DNA from: Candidatus Pelagibacter sp. | Lineage (GTDB): Bacteria > Pseudomonadota > Alphaproteobacteria > Pelagibacterales > Pelagibacteraceae | Length of the DNA: 64,000 nucleotides | NCBI GenBank assembly: GCA_028408795.1 | Contig: JAOOLP010000001.1 | Span: 1-64,000, forward strand | Reading direction: 5' to 3' | In this document: positions 18,989-27,954 of the stretch, in pieces | How positions within the stretch are numbered: the stretch's first letter is position 1 | Layout: each line of letters begins with the position of its first letter | Position numbers and translations under genes: made by a program | The notes under the pieces: model-generated | Databases searched by the model: none | What the model was told of the DNA's origin: nothing | Seen by the model: the letters and a program-made list of their open reading frames with translations, nothing else

Positions 18989-19809
18989 TACAATTTAGAA
19001 ATAAGTAGATTAATAAGTTCCTGATCTATTTCTGGATTAATCTTATTCCATAAATAGAACGATTTTTGTCCTTGGTAAATGAACATATCCAAACCATTAA
19101 ATGTTTTTATTTTTTTTTCTTTTAAAAACTTCACTGTTTTAGTTTCTAATGGATTATAAATGGTGTCTATGAAAACTAAGTTATTTTTAACGTTCTCAAA
19201 TTCAAACTCAAAATCTTTACTATTTTTAAGACCTAAACTAGTCGCATTAACAATAACATCAAACTTTGCTATTTCAGTTTGTAAGAGTTTCCATTCTAAG
19301 ACATTTAAAAAATTAAATTTTTTTTTTAAAAATAAAGATTTTTCATATGTTCTATTTATTATTGAAATGTTGTGAATTTTAGATTTTTGTAATGATAAAA
19401 TAACCGATGGAGCTACACCTCCAGAACCAATTACTAAAGCTTTTTTATTTTGAGCATCCGGAATTTCTTTTAAGTAGGCTGCTTGCAAGCCAAAAACATC
19501 TGAGTTTTCTCCTACTAAAGCACCAGAATCATCGAGTAAGATCGTATTAACAGAATTAGTAGATTTAGCATCATTAATTAAATTATCAAGGAAAGGAATA
19601 ATTTTTTGTTTAAATGGCAAGGTAACATTTACCCCGACTATTTCTTTATTTCTAATTTTATCTGCAATGCTCTTGAGGTTTTTTTCATCAATTTGAAACA
19701 ATTCATAAGTAGCGTTAATGTTATATTTTTTAAACCAATATTTGTGTAAAATTGGGGACAAAGAGTGATCTACAGGATTTCCTACAATTCCAAAAATTTT
19801 TTTATTCAT
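18988..19809 (-). CDS. aroE: Shikimate 5-dehydrogenase AroE
   Basis: The 273-residue protein has the substrate-binding segment GNPVDHSLSPILH at about 10-22, NVTLPFKQK with the catalytic Lys, and the NADP fold GSGGVAPSV. It reduces 3-dehydroshikimate in aromatic amino acid synthesis. It overlaps maf by 4 bp in the origin-side minus-strand operon. Confidence 0.95.
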   Translation of the reverse strand: MNKKIFGIVGNPVDHSLSPILHKYWFKKYNINATYELFQIDEKNLKSIADKIRNKEIVGVNVTLPFKQKIIPFLDNLINDAKSTNSVNTILLDDSGALVGENSDVFGLQAAYLKEIPDAQNKKALVIGSGGVAPSVILSLQKSKIHNISIINRTYEKSLFLKKKFNFLNVLEWKLLQTEIAKFDVIVNATSLGLKNSKDFEFEFENVKNNLVFIDTIYNPLETKTVKFLKEKKIKTFNGLDMFIYQGQKSFYLWNKINPEIDQELINLLISKL

Positions 19810-20390
19810 GCTTTATAATTTTCAATATAATCTATTATTTGTTTTATAGGCAAACCCATTATTGAATCACGATTACCTTTTATATACTCAAAAAGACTCA
19901 AACCATCAGCCTCTATCTGGTAAACCCCGTAACTTAATAGAGTTTCTGTTTCTATTTTATTTAAATAATCTGTTAATTCTTTTTCTGATAAGTTTTTCAT
20001 CTTTAACTCAGATTGATCGGAATAATTCCAGATCATTGCTCCATTTTTAGAGATACAAACAGAGCTAATTAAAAAATGTTTTGAATTATTCAGCTCTTTT
20101 AAGATATCTAATGCTTCCGATCTGGACTTGGGTTTATTTATCAACTTATTATTTAATGAAATAACACTATCCGCACCTAAAACCAACCTATTAGGATTTT
20201 GATTGCTTACTTTGATAGATTTTATTTCAGCTAGATTTTTAGATATAATCAGGGGTGTAGCTTGCTGTTTTAATAATGATTCTTTAATTTGATCTTCATC
20301 TACGTTTGATACTTTAACATCAGAACTAATTTTGTATTTGTCTAATATTTTTTTTCTTACCCCGCTTTTTGACGCTAAAACTATCCTCAT
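19806..20390 (-). CDS. maf: Maf-like nucleotide pyrophosphatase
   Basis: The 194-residue protein starts with ASKSGVRKKIL (Maf motif S/A-x-x-R) and has LGADSVISLNNKLINKP, where the catalytic Asp lies. It is completed by a GNRDSIMGLP segment typical of the family. Maf proteins hydrolyse non-canonical or modified nucleoside triphosphates. It overlaps ppsR by 4 bp. Confidence 0.93.
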   Translation of the reverse strand: MRIVLASKSGVRKKILDKYKISSDVKVSNVDEDQIKESLLKQQATPLIISKNLAEIKSIKVSNQNPNRLVLGADSVISLNNKLINKPKSRSEALDILKELNNSKHFLISSVCISKNGAMIWNYSDQSELKMKNLSEKELTDYLNKIETETLLSYGVYQIEADGLSLFEYIKGNRDSIMGLPIKQIIDYIENYKA

Positions 20391-21208
20391 TTATTTTTAT
20401 TAATTTCAAAAATTTTAAGAATTGATGCTGCTGTTTCCTCAACTGATTTTCTGCTTACATCTATAATTGGCCACTTATATTTATTAAACAATTTTTTTGA
20501 TCTATTTACTTCATCTCTAATGAAATCTATATTTGTATATTCTTTAATGTCTGTCTCCTTCATTATTGCTACTCTATTTCGCCTGATATCAGCCAATCTT
20601 TCAGGGTCAGCAACCAGACCTACTACACAAACTTTATTAGTTGAGTTAGTTAAATCTTTTGGAATTTTTTGATCTAAAACTAAAGGAATATTTACTGTTT
20701 TATAACCTCTATTTGCTAAATAAATTGAAGTAGGGGTCTTACTTGTACGACTAACACCAAGTAAAATTATATCTGCTTTACTAACATCATCTAATTTTTT
20801 TCCATCATCATGAGTCATTGTGAACTGTATAGCTTCAATTCTTTTATAATAATCATCATCCAAAACATGTTGCGCACTAGGTTTGTGAATTGCCTTTTGA
20901 TTCAATAACTTAGAAAAATTTAGTATCAAATTACCTAAAATTCCGAAACATGGAACATTATTTTTCTCACTTATATTTGAAATATATTTAGCTAACTTGG
21001 TTTCTACAATTGTATATAAAATTATTGCATTTTTTAGACTAGAGCACTCTTTAATAATTTTATCAATTTGTAATTCTGTTCTCACAAAAGCAAACTCTTT
21101 TTTTTCATATTCAAAGTTTGTAAATTGGGATTTTAAGGATAAAAAAATTCTATCTAGGGTTTCACCAGTCGAGTCAGACACAAGATATACATTGTATTTT
21201 TCGTTCAT
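20387..21208 (-). CDS. ppsR: Pyruvate phosphate dikinase / PEP synthase regulatory protein (DUF299 kinase-pyrophosphorylase)
   Basis: This 273-residue protein begins YNVYLVSDSTGETL and contains the phosphate loop LLGVSRTSKTPTS near residue 150, both diagnostic of the bifunctional ADP-dependent kinase/Pi-dependent phosphorylase that switches PPDK or PEP synthase. In Caulobacter and Rickettsia the orthologous gene flanks the chromosome origin opposite hemE, the same arrangement as here. Confidence 0.94.
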   Translation of the reverse strand: MNEKYNVYLVSDSTGETLDRIFLSLKSQFTNFEYEKKEFAFVRTELQIDKIIKECSSLKNAIILYTIVETKLAKYISNISEKNNVPCFGILGNLILNFSKLLNQKAIHKPSAQHVLDDDYYKRIEAIQFTMTHDDGKKLDDVSKADIILLGVSRTSKTPTSIYLANRGYKTVNIPLVLDQKIPKDLTNSTNKVCVVGLVADPERLADIRRNRVAIMKETDIKEYTNIDFIRDEVNRSKKLFNKYKWPIIDVSRKSVEETAASILKIFEINKNK

Positions 21209-21479
21209 ATCTTTGTTAGTAATTATATAATAAATCTGTTTTATTCATTTTTTTTTAAAAATTAAAAAAAAGAATAACAATAATTAACAGTTTTTTCACA
21301 TTTTGTTAGATGTTAATATTTTCATACTACTATTGTTTATAGTTTTAATAAAACATTAAAAATTAACACTAATTTAATAGTTTTCTTAAAAACTGATTGT
21401 ATAAAATATGTATAAAAAGTTATATTAAGAACTAACAAGACCTACAAGATAATCTATACTTAAAAAACATAAATTATAA
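21209..21479. other. Putative chromosome replication origin (oriC) region
   Basis: This 271-bp non-coding gap is the longest in the window and about 15% GC by my count (41 of 271). It separates divergent ppsR and hemE, the position of the Caulobacter origin. It contains TTTTTCACA (21292-21300), which matches the DnaA box TTATCCACA at 7 of 9, and weaker candidates. Genes lead away on both sides and parABS lies 19 kb away. The boxes are degenerate, so the call rests mainly on synteny. Confidence 0.6.
21398..21417 (+). repeat. Two TGTATAAAA direct repeats phased 11 bp apart
   Basis: TGTATAAAA occurs at 21398-21406 and again at 21409-21417, so both copies face the same side of the helix. They match the DnaA box at 6 of 9. 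They might instead be promoter elements of hemE. Confidence 0.55.
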
Positions 21480-22481
21480 ATGGATGTATTAAGAAAAGTA
21501 ATATTAGAAAAGAGAATTGACATTAAGCCTATATGGTTTATGAGACAAGCAGGTAGATATTTACCTGAGTTTAGAAAAATTCGATCTTTAAAAAAAGATT
21601 TTATTAAATTATGTTTAAATAGTGATTTAAGCTCTGAAATAACTCTTCAACCAATTAAACGTTATAACCTGGACGCAGCTATAATATTTTCAGATATACT
21701 TTTAGTTCCTTATGCATTAGGTCAGGATGTTAAATTTATTAAAAATGAAGGTCCTGTATTAGAAACTTTTGATTTAGATAAATTTTTCAAAAATAATCCA
21801 GATGATTTTACAAAAAAAATGGATCCTATCTATCAAGCAATTAAAAAAGTTAAAAAAAATTTAAATAAAGATAAATCTTTAATTTCCTTTGTTGGAGCCC
21901 CGTGGACTTTAATTACTTATATGCTTAGAAAAGACAAACGGGAAAATATAAAAAATTTATTAAAAGACAAAAAGAGAATAAAAATTATTATAGAAAACTT
22001 AAATAAATATCTATGTTTACATATAAAAAATCAAATAGATTCTGGATCAGATGTTGTTCAAATTTTCGATTCCTGGGCTGGTTTACTAGAGAAAGATGAT
22101 CTTCAAAATTTTTGTATTCATCCTAACTATGAAATAGTTAATTTTTGTAAAAATAACAAAATTCCAGTCATTTGTTTTCCTAGAGGCATTAAAAGTGAGT
22201 ATCTAAATTTTAACAAAGAAGTTAAGCCTGATGTTCTAAATATAGATTATGAAATTGATCCAATGTGGGCGCGAGAAAATTTAAAAAACGTTACTTTACA
22301 AGGTGGCATGAATCCTAAAACTTTACTAAAAACAGATAATGAGATCTATGATGAGGCTAAAAAGTATTTGGACATTTTTAGAGATGTTCCATATATTTTT
22401 AATCTTGGACACGGTTTAGTTCCAGAAACAGATCCTGATAAGTTAGGGAAATTAATTGAGTTTACAAGAAAATATAAATGA
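21480..22481 (+). CDS. hemE: Uroporphyrinogen decarboxylase HemE
   Basis: The 333-residue TIM-barrel enzyme begins with PIWFMRQAGRYLPEFR, the invariant substrate-binding arginine motif, and contains FVGAPWTL and an NLGHGLVPETDPD ending. It decarboxylates uroporphyrinogen III to coproporphyrinogen III. The stop overlaps hemH by 4 bp. It is the first gene on the right of the putative origin. Confidence 0.98.
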   Translation: MDVLRKVILEKRIDIKPIWFMRQAGRYLPEFRKIRSLKKDFIKLCLNSDLSSEITLQPIKRYNLDAAIIFSDILLVPYALGQDVKFIKNEGPVLETFDLDKFFKNNPDDFTKKMDPIYQAIKKVKKNLNKDKSLISFVGAPWTLITYMLRKDKRENIKNLLKDKKRIKIIIENLNKYLCLHIKNQIDSGSDVVQIFDSWAGLLEKDDLQNFCIHPNYEIVNFCKNNKIPVICFPRGIKSEYLNFNKEVKPDVLNIDYEIDPMWARENLKNVTLQGGMNPKTLLKTDNEIYDEAKKYLDIFRDVPYIFNLGHGLVPETDPDKLGKLIEFTRKYK

Positions 22482-23479
22482 TTAAAAGCAAAGAACATCC
22501 AGAAATAAGTTTTGGAAAAACGGGAATTTTACTAATTAACTTGGGTACACCTGATTCTACAAGTTGGTTAGATATAAGAAAATATTTAAAGGAGTTTCTT
22601 TCTGATAGAAGAGTTATAGAAGTTAATCCACTAATTTGGCAGGTTATATTAAATTTATTCATTTTAACTTTTAGACCTTCAAAAACCGCTGAAGCTTATA
22701 AAAAAATTTGGTTTAAAAAAGAAAATATTTCACCTCTTCTTTATTATACAAAATCTCAGACTTTAAAATTAAAAGAAATTTTAAAAGGGGAAAATATAAT
22801 AATTGATTTTGCTATGAGATATGGGAACCCAAGCATTAAAAGTAAATTAAACTATTTAAAAGAAAAAGGATGCGAGAGAATAATTATTCTCCCCTTATAC
22901 CCCCAGTACGCTGCCCCAACTACAGCGACTGTATGCGATGAGGTTTACAGATCACTAATGAAAATGAGATGGCAGCCTAGTCTTCAAATAGTTCCTCATT
23001 ATGAAAGTGAAGAGCTATATATTAATGCTTTGGTAAAAAGCATAAAAGAAAAAGTAAAATCCATCCAATGGAAGCCAGATCTAATAGTGGCTTCTTATCA
23101 TGGGATACCAAAGTCGTACTTTGATAAAGGTGATCCATATCAATGTTACTGTCAGAAAACTAGCAGACTTGTTAAAGAAAAGTATGCGGATATAGAAATT
23201 CTTACAACTTTTCAGTCAAGATTTGGACCACAAGAATGGTTGAAACCTTACACTGATAAAACTTTAGATGAGTTACCATCTAAGGGAAAAAAAAATGTTC
23301 TAGTAATTTGTCCCGGGTTTGCTTCGGATTGCGTGGAAACCTTAGAAGAAATTAATATTCAAGGGAAAGAAAGTTTTATAAAAAACGGAGGGAAAAACTT
23401 TGATTTGATCCCTTGCCTTAATGATAGGAAAGAACATATTGAATTAATTAAATTTTTAATAGAGAGACATTTATTCTGA
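22478..23479 (+). CDS. hemH: Ferrochelatase HemH
   Basis: This 333-residue protein has LLINLGTPDS at the start, YGNPS, and the active-site histidine in SYHGIPKSY, followed by GDPYQCYC. The CGP-type ending is replaced by CPGFASDCVETLEE. It inserts iron into protoporphyrin IX. It lies between hemE and hemJ, so three heme steps are clustered here. Confidence 0.97.
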   Translation: MIKSKEHPEISFGKTGILLINLGTPDSTSWLDIRKYLKEFLSDRRVIEVNPLIWQVILNLFILTFRPSKTAEAYKKIWFKKENISPLLYYTKSQTLKLKEILKGENIIIDFAMRYGNPSIKSKLNYLKEKGCERIIILPLYPQYAAPTTATVCDEVYRSLMKMRWQPSLQIVPHYESEELYINALVKSIKEKVKSIQWKPDLIVASYHGIPKSYFDKGDPYQCYCQKTSRLVKEKYADIEILTTFQSRFGPQEWLKPYTDKTLDELPSKGKKNVLVICPGFASDCVETLEEINIQGKESFIKNGGKNFDLIPCLNDRKEHIELIKFLIERHLF

Positions 23480-23485
23480 TTAATA

Positions 23486-23917
23486 ATGAATTTTTATTTA
23501 CTATATAAATCTTTACATTTAATTTCTGTAATATCATGGATGGCAGGATTGCTATATTTGCCAAGAATTTTTGTTTACCATTCAGAAACCAAAGAACATT
23601 CTCAATCAGAAACTTTTAAAACTATGGAAAGAAAGCTATACAATTACATTATGATGCCTGCAATGATTTTGTCTTGGGTGTTCGGTGTGTTGCTTATTCA
23701 CTCTTTGGGCTTTTCTATATTTTCGGAGTTATGGATGCAAATTAAAACAGCTGCTATTTTATTACTTACCCATTATCATTTTTATTTAGGCAAACATTTA
23801 AGAATGTTCGCTGTAAATAACAATAATAAATCCTCAAAATTTTTCAGAATAATTAATGAAGTACCAACAATATTGCTAATTGTTATTGTTTTTGTTGTTG
23901 TTTTTAAGCCTCTTTAA
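23486..23917 (+). CDS. hemJ: Protoporphyrinogen IX oxidase HemJ
   Basis: The 143-residue membrane protein has four hydrophobic helices and conserved histidine and arginine positions in KSLHLISVISWMAGLLYLPR. This is the HemJ (UPF0093) pattern. HemJ performs the six-electron oxidation before ferrochelatase. It starts 6 bp after hemH and is followed by rho, an order common in alphaproteobacteria. Confidence 0.94.
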   Translation: MNFYLLYKSLHLISVISWMAGLLYLPRIFVYHSETKEHSQSETFKTMERKLYNYIMMPAMILSWVFGVLLIHSLGFSIFSELWMQIKTAAILLLTHYHFYLGKHLRMFAVNNNNKSSKFFRIINEVPTILLIVIVFVVVFKPL

Positions 23918-23981
23918 TAGGCTTGAAATCTTAACAAAAATACTTATATTGATATTACTTACCTACAAGTCTTAAAATCTC

Positions 23982-25256
23982 ATGAACTTACAAGAACTAA
24001 AGCAAAAAAACCCTGCAGAGCTTATCAATGAAGCCGAAAAGCTTGGTATTGAAAATCCTAGCACGTTACGTAAACAAGAAATTTTATTTGCAATATTAAA
24101 AAAACTTGCGGAAAAAAATGAGCAAATAACAGCTACCGGTGTTCTAGAAGTATTGCAAGACGGATTTGGCTTTTTAAGAGCGATCGAGTCTAATTATTTA
24201 CCAGGACCAGATGATATTTATGTTAGTCCAAGTCAGATTAGAAGATTTGGGTTAAGAACCGGAGACTCTGTTGAAGGAGAGATTAGAGGGCCTAAAGATG
24301 CAGAAAGATATTTCGCGTTACTTAAAGTGAATAAGATAAATTTTGATGATCCAGATAAGGTTAAAAATAAAATTGCATTTGATAATTTAACTCCTTTATA
24401 TCCTAACGAAAGAATTAAATTAGAGGTAGAGACTTCAAAGATAGAAAAAAAACCCGACAATACTGCTAGATTAATAGATCTCGTTAGCCCTATTGGAAAA
24501 GGACAGAGATCATTGATTGTATCTCCACCTAGAGCAGGAAAAACAATTATTCTACAAAATATCGCTCAGTCGATTACTGCAAATCATCCGGAATGTTACT
24601 TGATGGTCTTATTAATAGATGAAAGGCCAGAGGAGGTAACAGATATGCAAAGATCAGTAAAAGGAGAGGTGGTTGCTTCCACTTTTGATGAACCAGCTTC
24701 TAGACACGTTGCAGTAGCTGAAATGGTTATCGAAAAAGCTAAAAGATTAGTTGAGCATAAGAAAGATGTAGTAATTTTATTAGACTCAATAACAAGACTA
24801 GGAAGAGCTTATAATGCAGTAATACCAAGTTCTGGTAAAGTTTTAACTGGTGGAGTAGATGCCAACGCACTTCAAAGACCTAAAAGATTTTTTGGAGCTG
24901 CAAGAAATGTCGAAGAGGGAGGATCATTAACTATTATTTCAACTGCATTAATAGATACCGGAAGTAGAATGGACGAAGTTATATTTGAAGAATTTAAAGG
25001 AACAGGAAACTCAGAACTAATTTTGGATAGAAAAGTTGCAGACAAAAGAATTTACCCAGCACTTGATATCACAAGATCAGGAACAAGAAGGGAAGAACTG
25101 CTTTTCGAGAAAGATGATTTATCAAAGATGAATGTTTTAAGAAGAATTATAAGCCCTATGGGAACAATGGATGGTATTGAATTTTTAATTTCAAAACTTA
25201 AAAATACAAAAAATAACGCTGACTTTTTTGACTCGATGAATAAGTCTTCTAACTAA
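23982..25256 (+). CDS. rho: Transcription termination factor Rho
   Basis: At 424 residues the length is normal. It has the N-terminal Rho helix bundle, the cold-shock-like RNA-binding domain with GFGFLRA (about 61-67), Walker A PPRAGKT near 182-188, [16 protein letters not shown] and the Q-loop region. Rho is likely important here because nearly all convergent gene pairs in the window overlap and lack room for intrinsic terminators. A 64-bp gap separates it from hemJ. Confidence 0.98.
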   Translation: MNLQELKQKNPAELINEAEKLGIENPSTLRKQEILFAILKKLAEKNEQITATGVLEVLQDGFGFLRAIESNYLPGPDDIYVSPSQIRRFGLRTGDSVEGEIRGPKDAERYFALLKVNKINFDDPDKVKNKIAFDNLTPLYPNERIKLEVETSKIEKKPDNTARLIDLVSPIGKGQRSLIVSPPRAGKTIILQNIAQSITANHPECYLMVLLIDERPEEVTDMQRSVKGEVVASTFDEPASRHVAVAEMVIEKAKRLVEHKKDVVILLDSITRLGRAYNAVIPSSGKVLTGGVDANALQRPKRFFGAARNVEEGGSLTIISTALIDTGSRMDEVIFEEFKGTGNSELILDRKVADKRIYPALDITRSGTRREELLFEKDDLSKMNVLRRIISPMGTMDGIEFLISKLKNTKNNADFFDSMNKSSN

Positions 25257-25266
25257 TTTTACAATT

Positions 25267-25884
25267 TTATTGTATTGTCCTACTTTTAAAGTTTACTTCA
25301 TGTAGATAAAAATTAATTATATCTTCAAGTGTTTTTGCTTTTTCTTTTAATGAGACAGATTCTAAAAGTTTCTGTTTTTCTTCGTTAGTAACTGGAGATA
25401 TCATTGCTAAAGTATTAATTTTTTGTATTTTGTCTAATTTTTCAAGTTCTTTCCAATTTAATAAAAGACCGTTTTTTTGAAAAAAAACTTTAATTTTTTT
25501 CATTAAATCTACTGTATCAACATCCTCTAGTGCAGACGTAAGATCAGAGGTAAATTTTTTATATTCAACTTTAAATTCACGATATAATTTTTTATTTTCT
25601 TTTTCCTCAAGTATTTCAAATCTTGTAATTCCTGTAAGATTTATCAAAATTCTTCCGTCACTACTTTTTTGAAAGTCACTTATTTTTCCTAGACAACCAA
25701 CTTTATAAACTTCTTCATCTTTCTTCTTGCTCTGTATCATACCCATAAACTTGTCTTTTCGAAAAGAGTCATTGACTAAATCAAGATAACGTTGTTCAAA
25801 AATATTTAATGGCAGATTTGTTTTTGGAAAATAAATTACCCCACTTAAAGGAAAAATTGGTATTTGTTCTGGAAAAGAATTCAT
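25267..25884 (-). CDS. Lon N-terminal (substrate-binding) domain protein
   Basis: The 205-residue protein consists of a LON substrate-binding domain only: IPIFPLSGVIYFPKTNLPLNIFEQRY at the start, GCLGKI and GRILINLTGI. No ATPase or protease domain follows. Such stand-alone proteins are widespread in alphaproteobacteria and their role is not established. It is convergent with rho across 10 bp. Confidence 0.88.
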   Translation of the reverse strand: MNSFPEQIPIFPLSGVIYFPKTNLPLNIFEQRYLDLVNDSFRKDKFMGMIQSKKKDEEVYKVGCLGKISDFQKSSDGRILINLTGITRFEILEEKENKKLYREFKVEYKKFTSDLTSALEDVDTVDLMKKIKVFFQKNGLLLNWKELEKLDKIQKINTLAMISPVTNEEKQKLLESVSLKEKAKTLEDIINFYLHEVNFKSRTIQ

Positions 25885-25937
25885 GAAAATGATTATAATA
25901 GAATTTTTAAATTAGTCATAGCGTCATTTTATTAAGG

Positions 25938-25967
25938 TTGACCTAATTCAAATTATTATATTATACT
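25938..25967 (+). promoter_or_regulatory. Sigma70-type promoter of tRNA-Gly
   Basis: A -35 box TTGACC (25938-25943) and a -10 box TATACT (25962-25967) with an 18-bp spacer end 10 bases before the mature tRNA start. This is the clearest consensus promoter I found in the window. Confidence 0.75.
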
Positions 25968-25976
25968 TATTTTTTT

Positions 25977-26051
25977 GCGGGTATAGCTCAGTGGTAGAGC
26001 GTCTCGTTGCCAACGAGAAGGTCGAGGGTTCAAGTCCCTTTGCCCGCTCCA
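25977..26051 (+). tRNA. tRNA-Gly (anticodon GCC)
   Basis: The cloverleaf is complete. The acceptor stem GCGGGTA pairs with TGCCCGC (one G-U), the D arm GCTC/GAGC is present, and the anticodon stem TCTCG/CGAGA encloses TTGCCAA with anticodon GCC at 26009-26011. The T arm has loop TTCAAGT, the discriminator is T, and a CCA end is encoded. Confidence 0.98.
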
Positions 26052-26063
26052 TTAAGATAAAAA

Positions 26064-26405
26064 ATGACTGATTTAGCAAATAAAAAGTGTGTTCCTTGTG
26101 AGGGTGGTATACCTGCTTTTGATTTATCAGAAATTCATAAGTATCTAAAAAAGGTAGATGGTTGGAACGTTTTAAAAAATGATAAGAACAATTATTACAT
26201 AGAGAAAGATTTTAAATTTAAAAATTTTATAGAAAGTGAAAAATTTATAATTGAAGTTGGAAAAATTGCAGAAACAGAAGGGCATCACCCCGATATTAAT
26301 TTTGGTTGGGGCTATGCTAAGATTAAAATTTCAACACATGCTATAGATGGTCTTGCGGAGAGTGACTTTGTTCTGGCGGCTAAAATAGATAAGTTGCAAA
26401 GTTAA
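26064..26405 (+). CDS. phhB: Pterin-4a-carbinolamine dehydratase
   Basis: This 113-residue protein has the catalytic EGHHPDI motif (about 73-79) and the family STHAIDGLAESDF ending. It recycles the 4a-carbinolamine formed by pterin-dependent hydroxylases, and proteins of this family also occur in organisms without such hydroxylases. It follows the tRNA by 12 bp and overlaps purH tail to tail by 4 bp. Confidence 0.93.
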   Translation: MTDLANKKCVPCEGGIPAFDLSEIHKYLKKVDGWNVLKNDKNNYYIEKDFKFKNFIESEKFIIEVGKIAETEGHHPDINFGWGYAKIKISTHAIDGLAESDFVLAAKIDKLQS

Positions 26406-27952
26406 TGGTTAAAATGTCTAATACCAGTAAAAATCATTTTAATCTTTGAATTATTAGCAGCTTCAATTACTTCTTTGTCTCTAATTGAACCTCCAGGCTG
26501 TACTATAATTTTTACACCAGCATTTATTAAAGTTTTTAAACCATCGGCGAACGGGAAAAATGCGTCTGATGCAGCAACCGAGTTTACTAACTTATTTGGT
26601 TGAAATTGCCTCGCTTTTTGAGAGGCGATTTTACAGCTATCAAGTCGGTTTTGTTGTCCCGCACCAATACCAATTGTAGCTTTGTCCTTAGTAATAACTA
26701 TTGCGTTTGATTTTACAAATTTACAAATTTTAAATGCAAATTCTATTTCTTGAAGCTCTTTGCGATTTGGTTTTAATTTTGTTACAAACTTTATTTTTTT
26801 TCTATTAAAAACTTCCTCATCTTTATCTTGCAGTAAAAATGAGTTATCAAATAATTTTACACTAAGATTATTATTATATTTAAATTTTGATATATCTATA
26901 ATTCTCATATTTTTCTTTTTTTTTAAAAATCTTAAAGCAACATTATCGAATCCTTTAGCTAGTATTACTTCAAAAAAAGTTTTACTTATTTCTTTAGCAA
27001 TACTTAAGTTAATTTTATAATTACATGCTACAATACCGCCAAAGGCACTAATTGGATCGCTAGACTGAGAATTTTTAAATGATTGTAGAGGAGATTTATT
27101 AGTCGCTACGCCGCAGGGGTTTGCATGTTTAATTATAACAGTTGTTGGAATTTTTTTTTCAGATGACAATATTTCTAAACCAGCAAAAATATCATTGTAA
27201 TTATTATAACTTAACTCTTTCCCGCTAATTTTTACTAACCCCAAATCATCACTTGTTAAGTCACTTATATACAAGGAGCTTTTTTGATGAGGGTTTTCTC
27301 CGTACCTTAATTTTTCTAGCCTTGTTCCAGAAAAAACTTTTGTTTCAGGAAACTTTATATTTAATTTCTGATTAAACCATTCAGAAATAATAGAGTCGTA
27401 ATGGGCAGTAAAATTAAATGCTTTTCTCGCCATTCTTTCTCTAAAAGAAAGATCTGTTTTCCCTTTATTGACTTTTAATTGATTAGCTAGTTCTTGATAA
27501 TCAAACTTATCTGTAATTATTGTGACACTGTGAAAATTTTTTGCAGCTGCTCTAACCATAGTGGGTCCGCCAATATCAATATTTTCAATTATCTTATTAC
27601 TATCTTTTGTTTTTCTTAAAGTTTCTTTAAAAGGGTAAAAATTCACAATGACTAAATCAATTGGTTCAAATTTATTTCTGGTAATTTCTCGCCTGTGTCT
27701 TTTCTTTAGTCTATCGAAAAGTATTCCTGCATGTATTTTAGGATTTAAAGTTTTTACCCTCCCATCCAACATTTCCTTAAATTGAGTAAATTCTGAAACG
27801 TCTCTGCATTTAACTCCAAATTTTTTTATAAATTTTGAAGTTCCTCCAGAGCTGATGATATTTATTTTATATTTTTTTAAAACTTGAATAATCTTTTTTA
27901 AATCAGATTTATCTGATACAGAAATCAATGCATTTTTTATTTTTTGTTTCAT
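26402..27952 (-). CDS. purH: Bifunctional AICAR transformylase / IMP cyclohydrolase PurH
   Basis: The 516-residue protein has the N-terminal IMP cyclohydrolase domain (SVSDKSDL, SSGGTSKFI, EMLDGRVKTLNPKIHAG) and the C-terminal AICAR transformylase domain with KHANPCGVA and the SDAFFPF ending. It completes purine synthesis and uses AICAR also released by HisF. It starts 2 bp after the heparinase-like gene. Confidence 0.98.
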   Translation of the reverse strand: MKQKIKNALISVSDKSDLKKIIQVLKKYKINIISSGGTSKFIKKFGVKCRDVSEFTQFKEMLDGRVKTLNPKIHAGILFDRLKKRHRREITRNKFEPIDLVIVNFYPFKETLRKTKDSNKIIENIDIGGPTMVRAAAKNFHSVTIITDKFDYQELANQLKVNKGKTDLSFRERMARKAFNFTAHYDSIISEWFNQKLNIKFPETKVFSGTRLEKLRYGENPHQKSSLYISDLTSDDLGLVKISGKELSYNNYNDIFAGLEILSSEKKIPTTVIIKHANPCGVATNKSPLQSFKNSQSSDPISAFGGIVACNYKINLSIAKEISKTFFEVILAKGFDNVALRFLKKKKNMRIIDISKFKYNNNLSVKLFDNSFLLQDKDEEVFNRKKIKFVTKLKPNRKELQEIEFAFKICKFVKSNAIVITKDKATIGIGAGQQNRLDSCKIASQKARQFQPNKLVNSVAASDAFFPFADGLKTLINAGVKIIVQPGGSIRDKEVIEAANNSKIKMIFTGIRHFNH

Positions 27953-27954
27953 AT

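Noticed and set aside
23906..23924. AAGCCT...AGGCTT hairpin around the hemJ stop codon
   Set aside because: The stem is only 6 bp with no T-run after it, so it does not qualify as a terminator.
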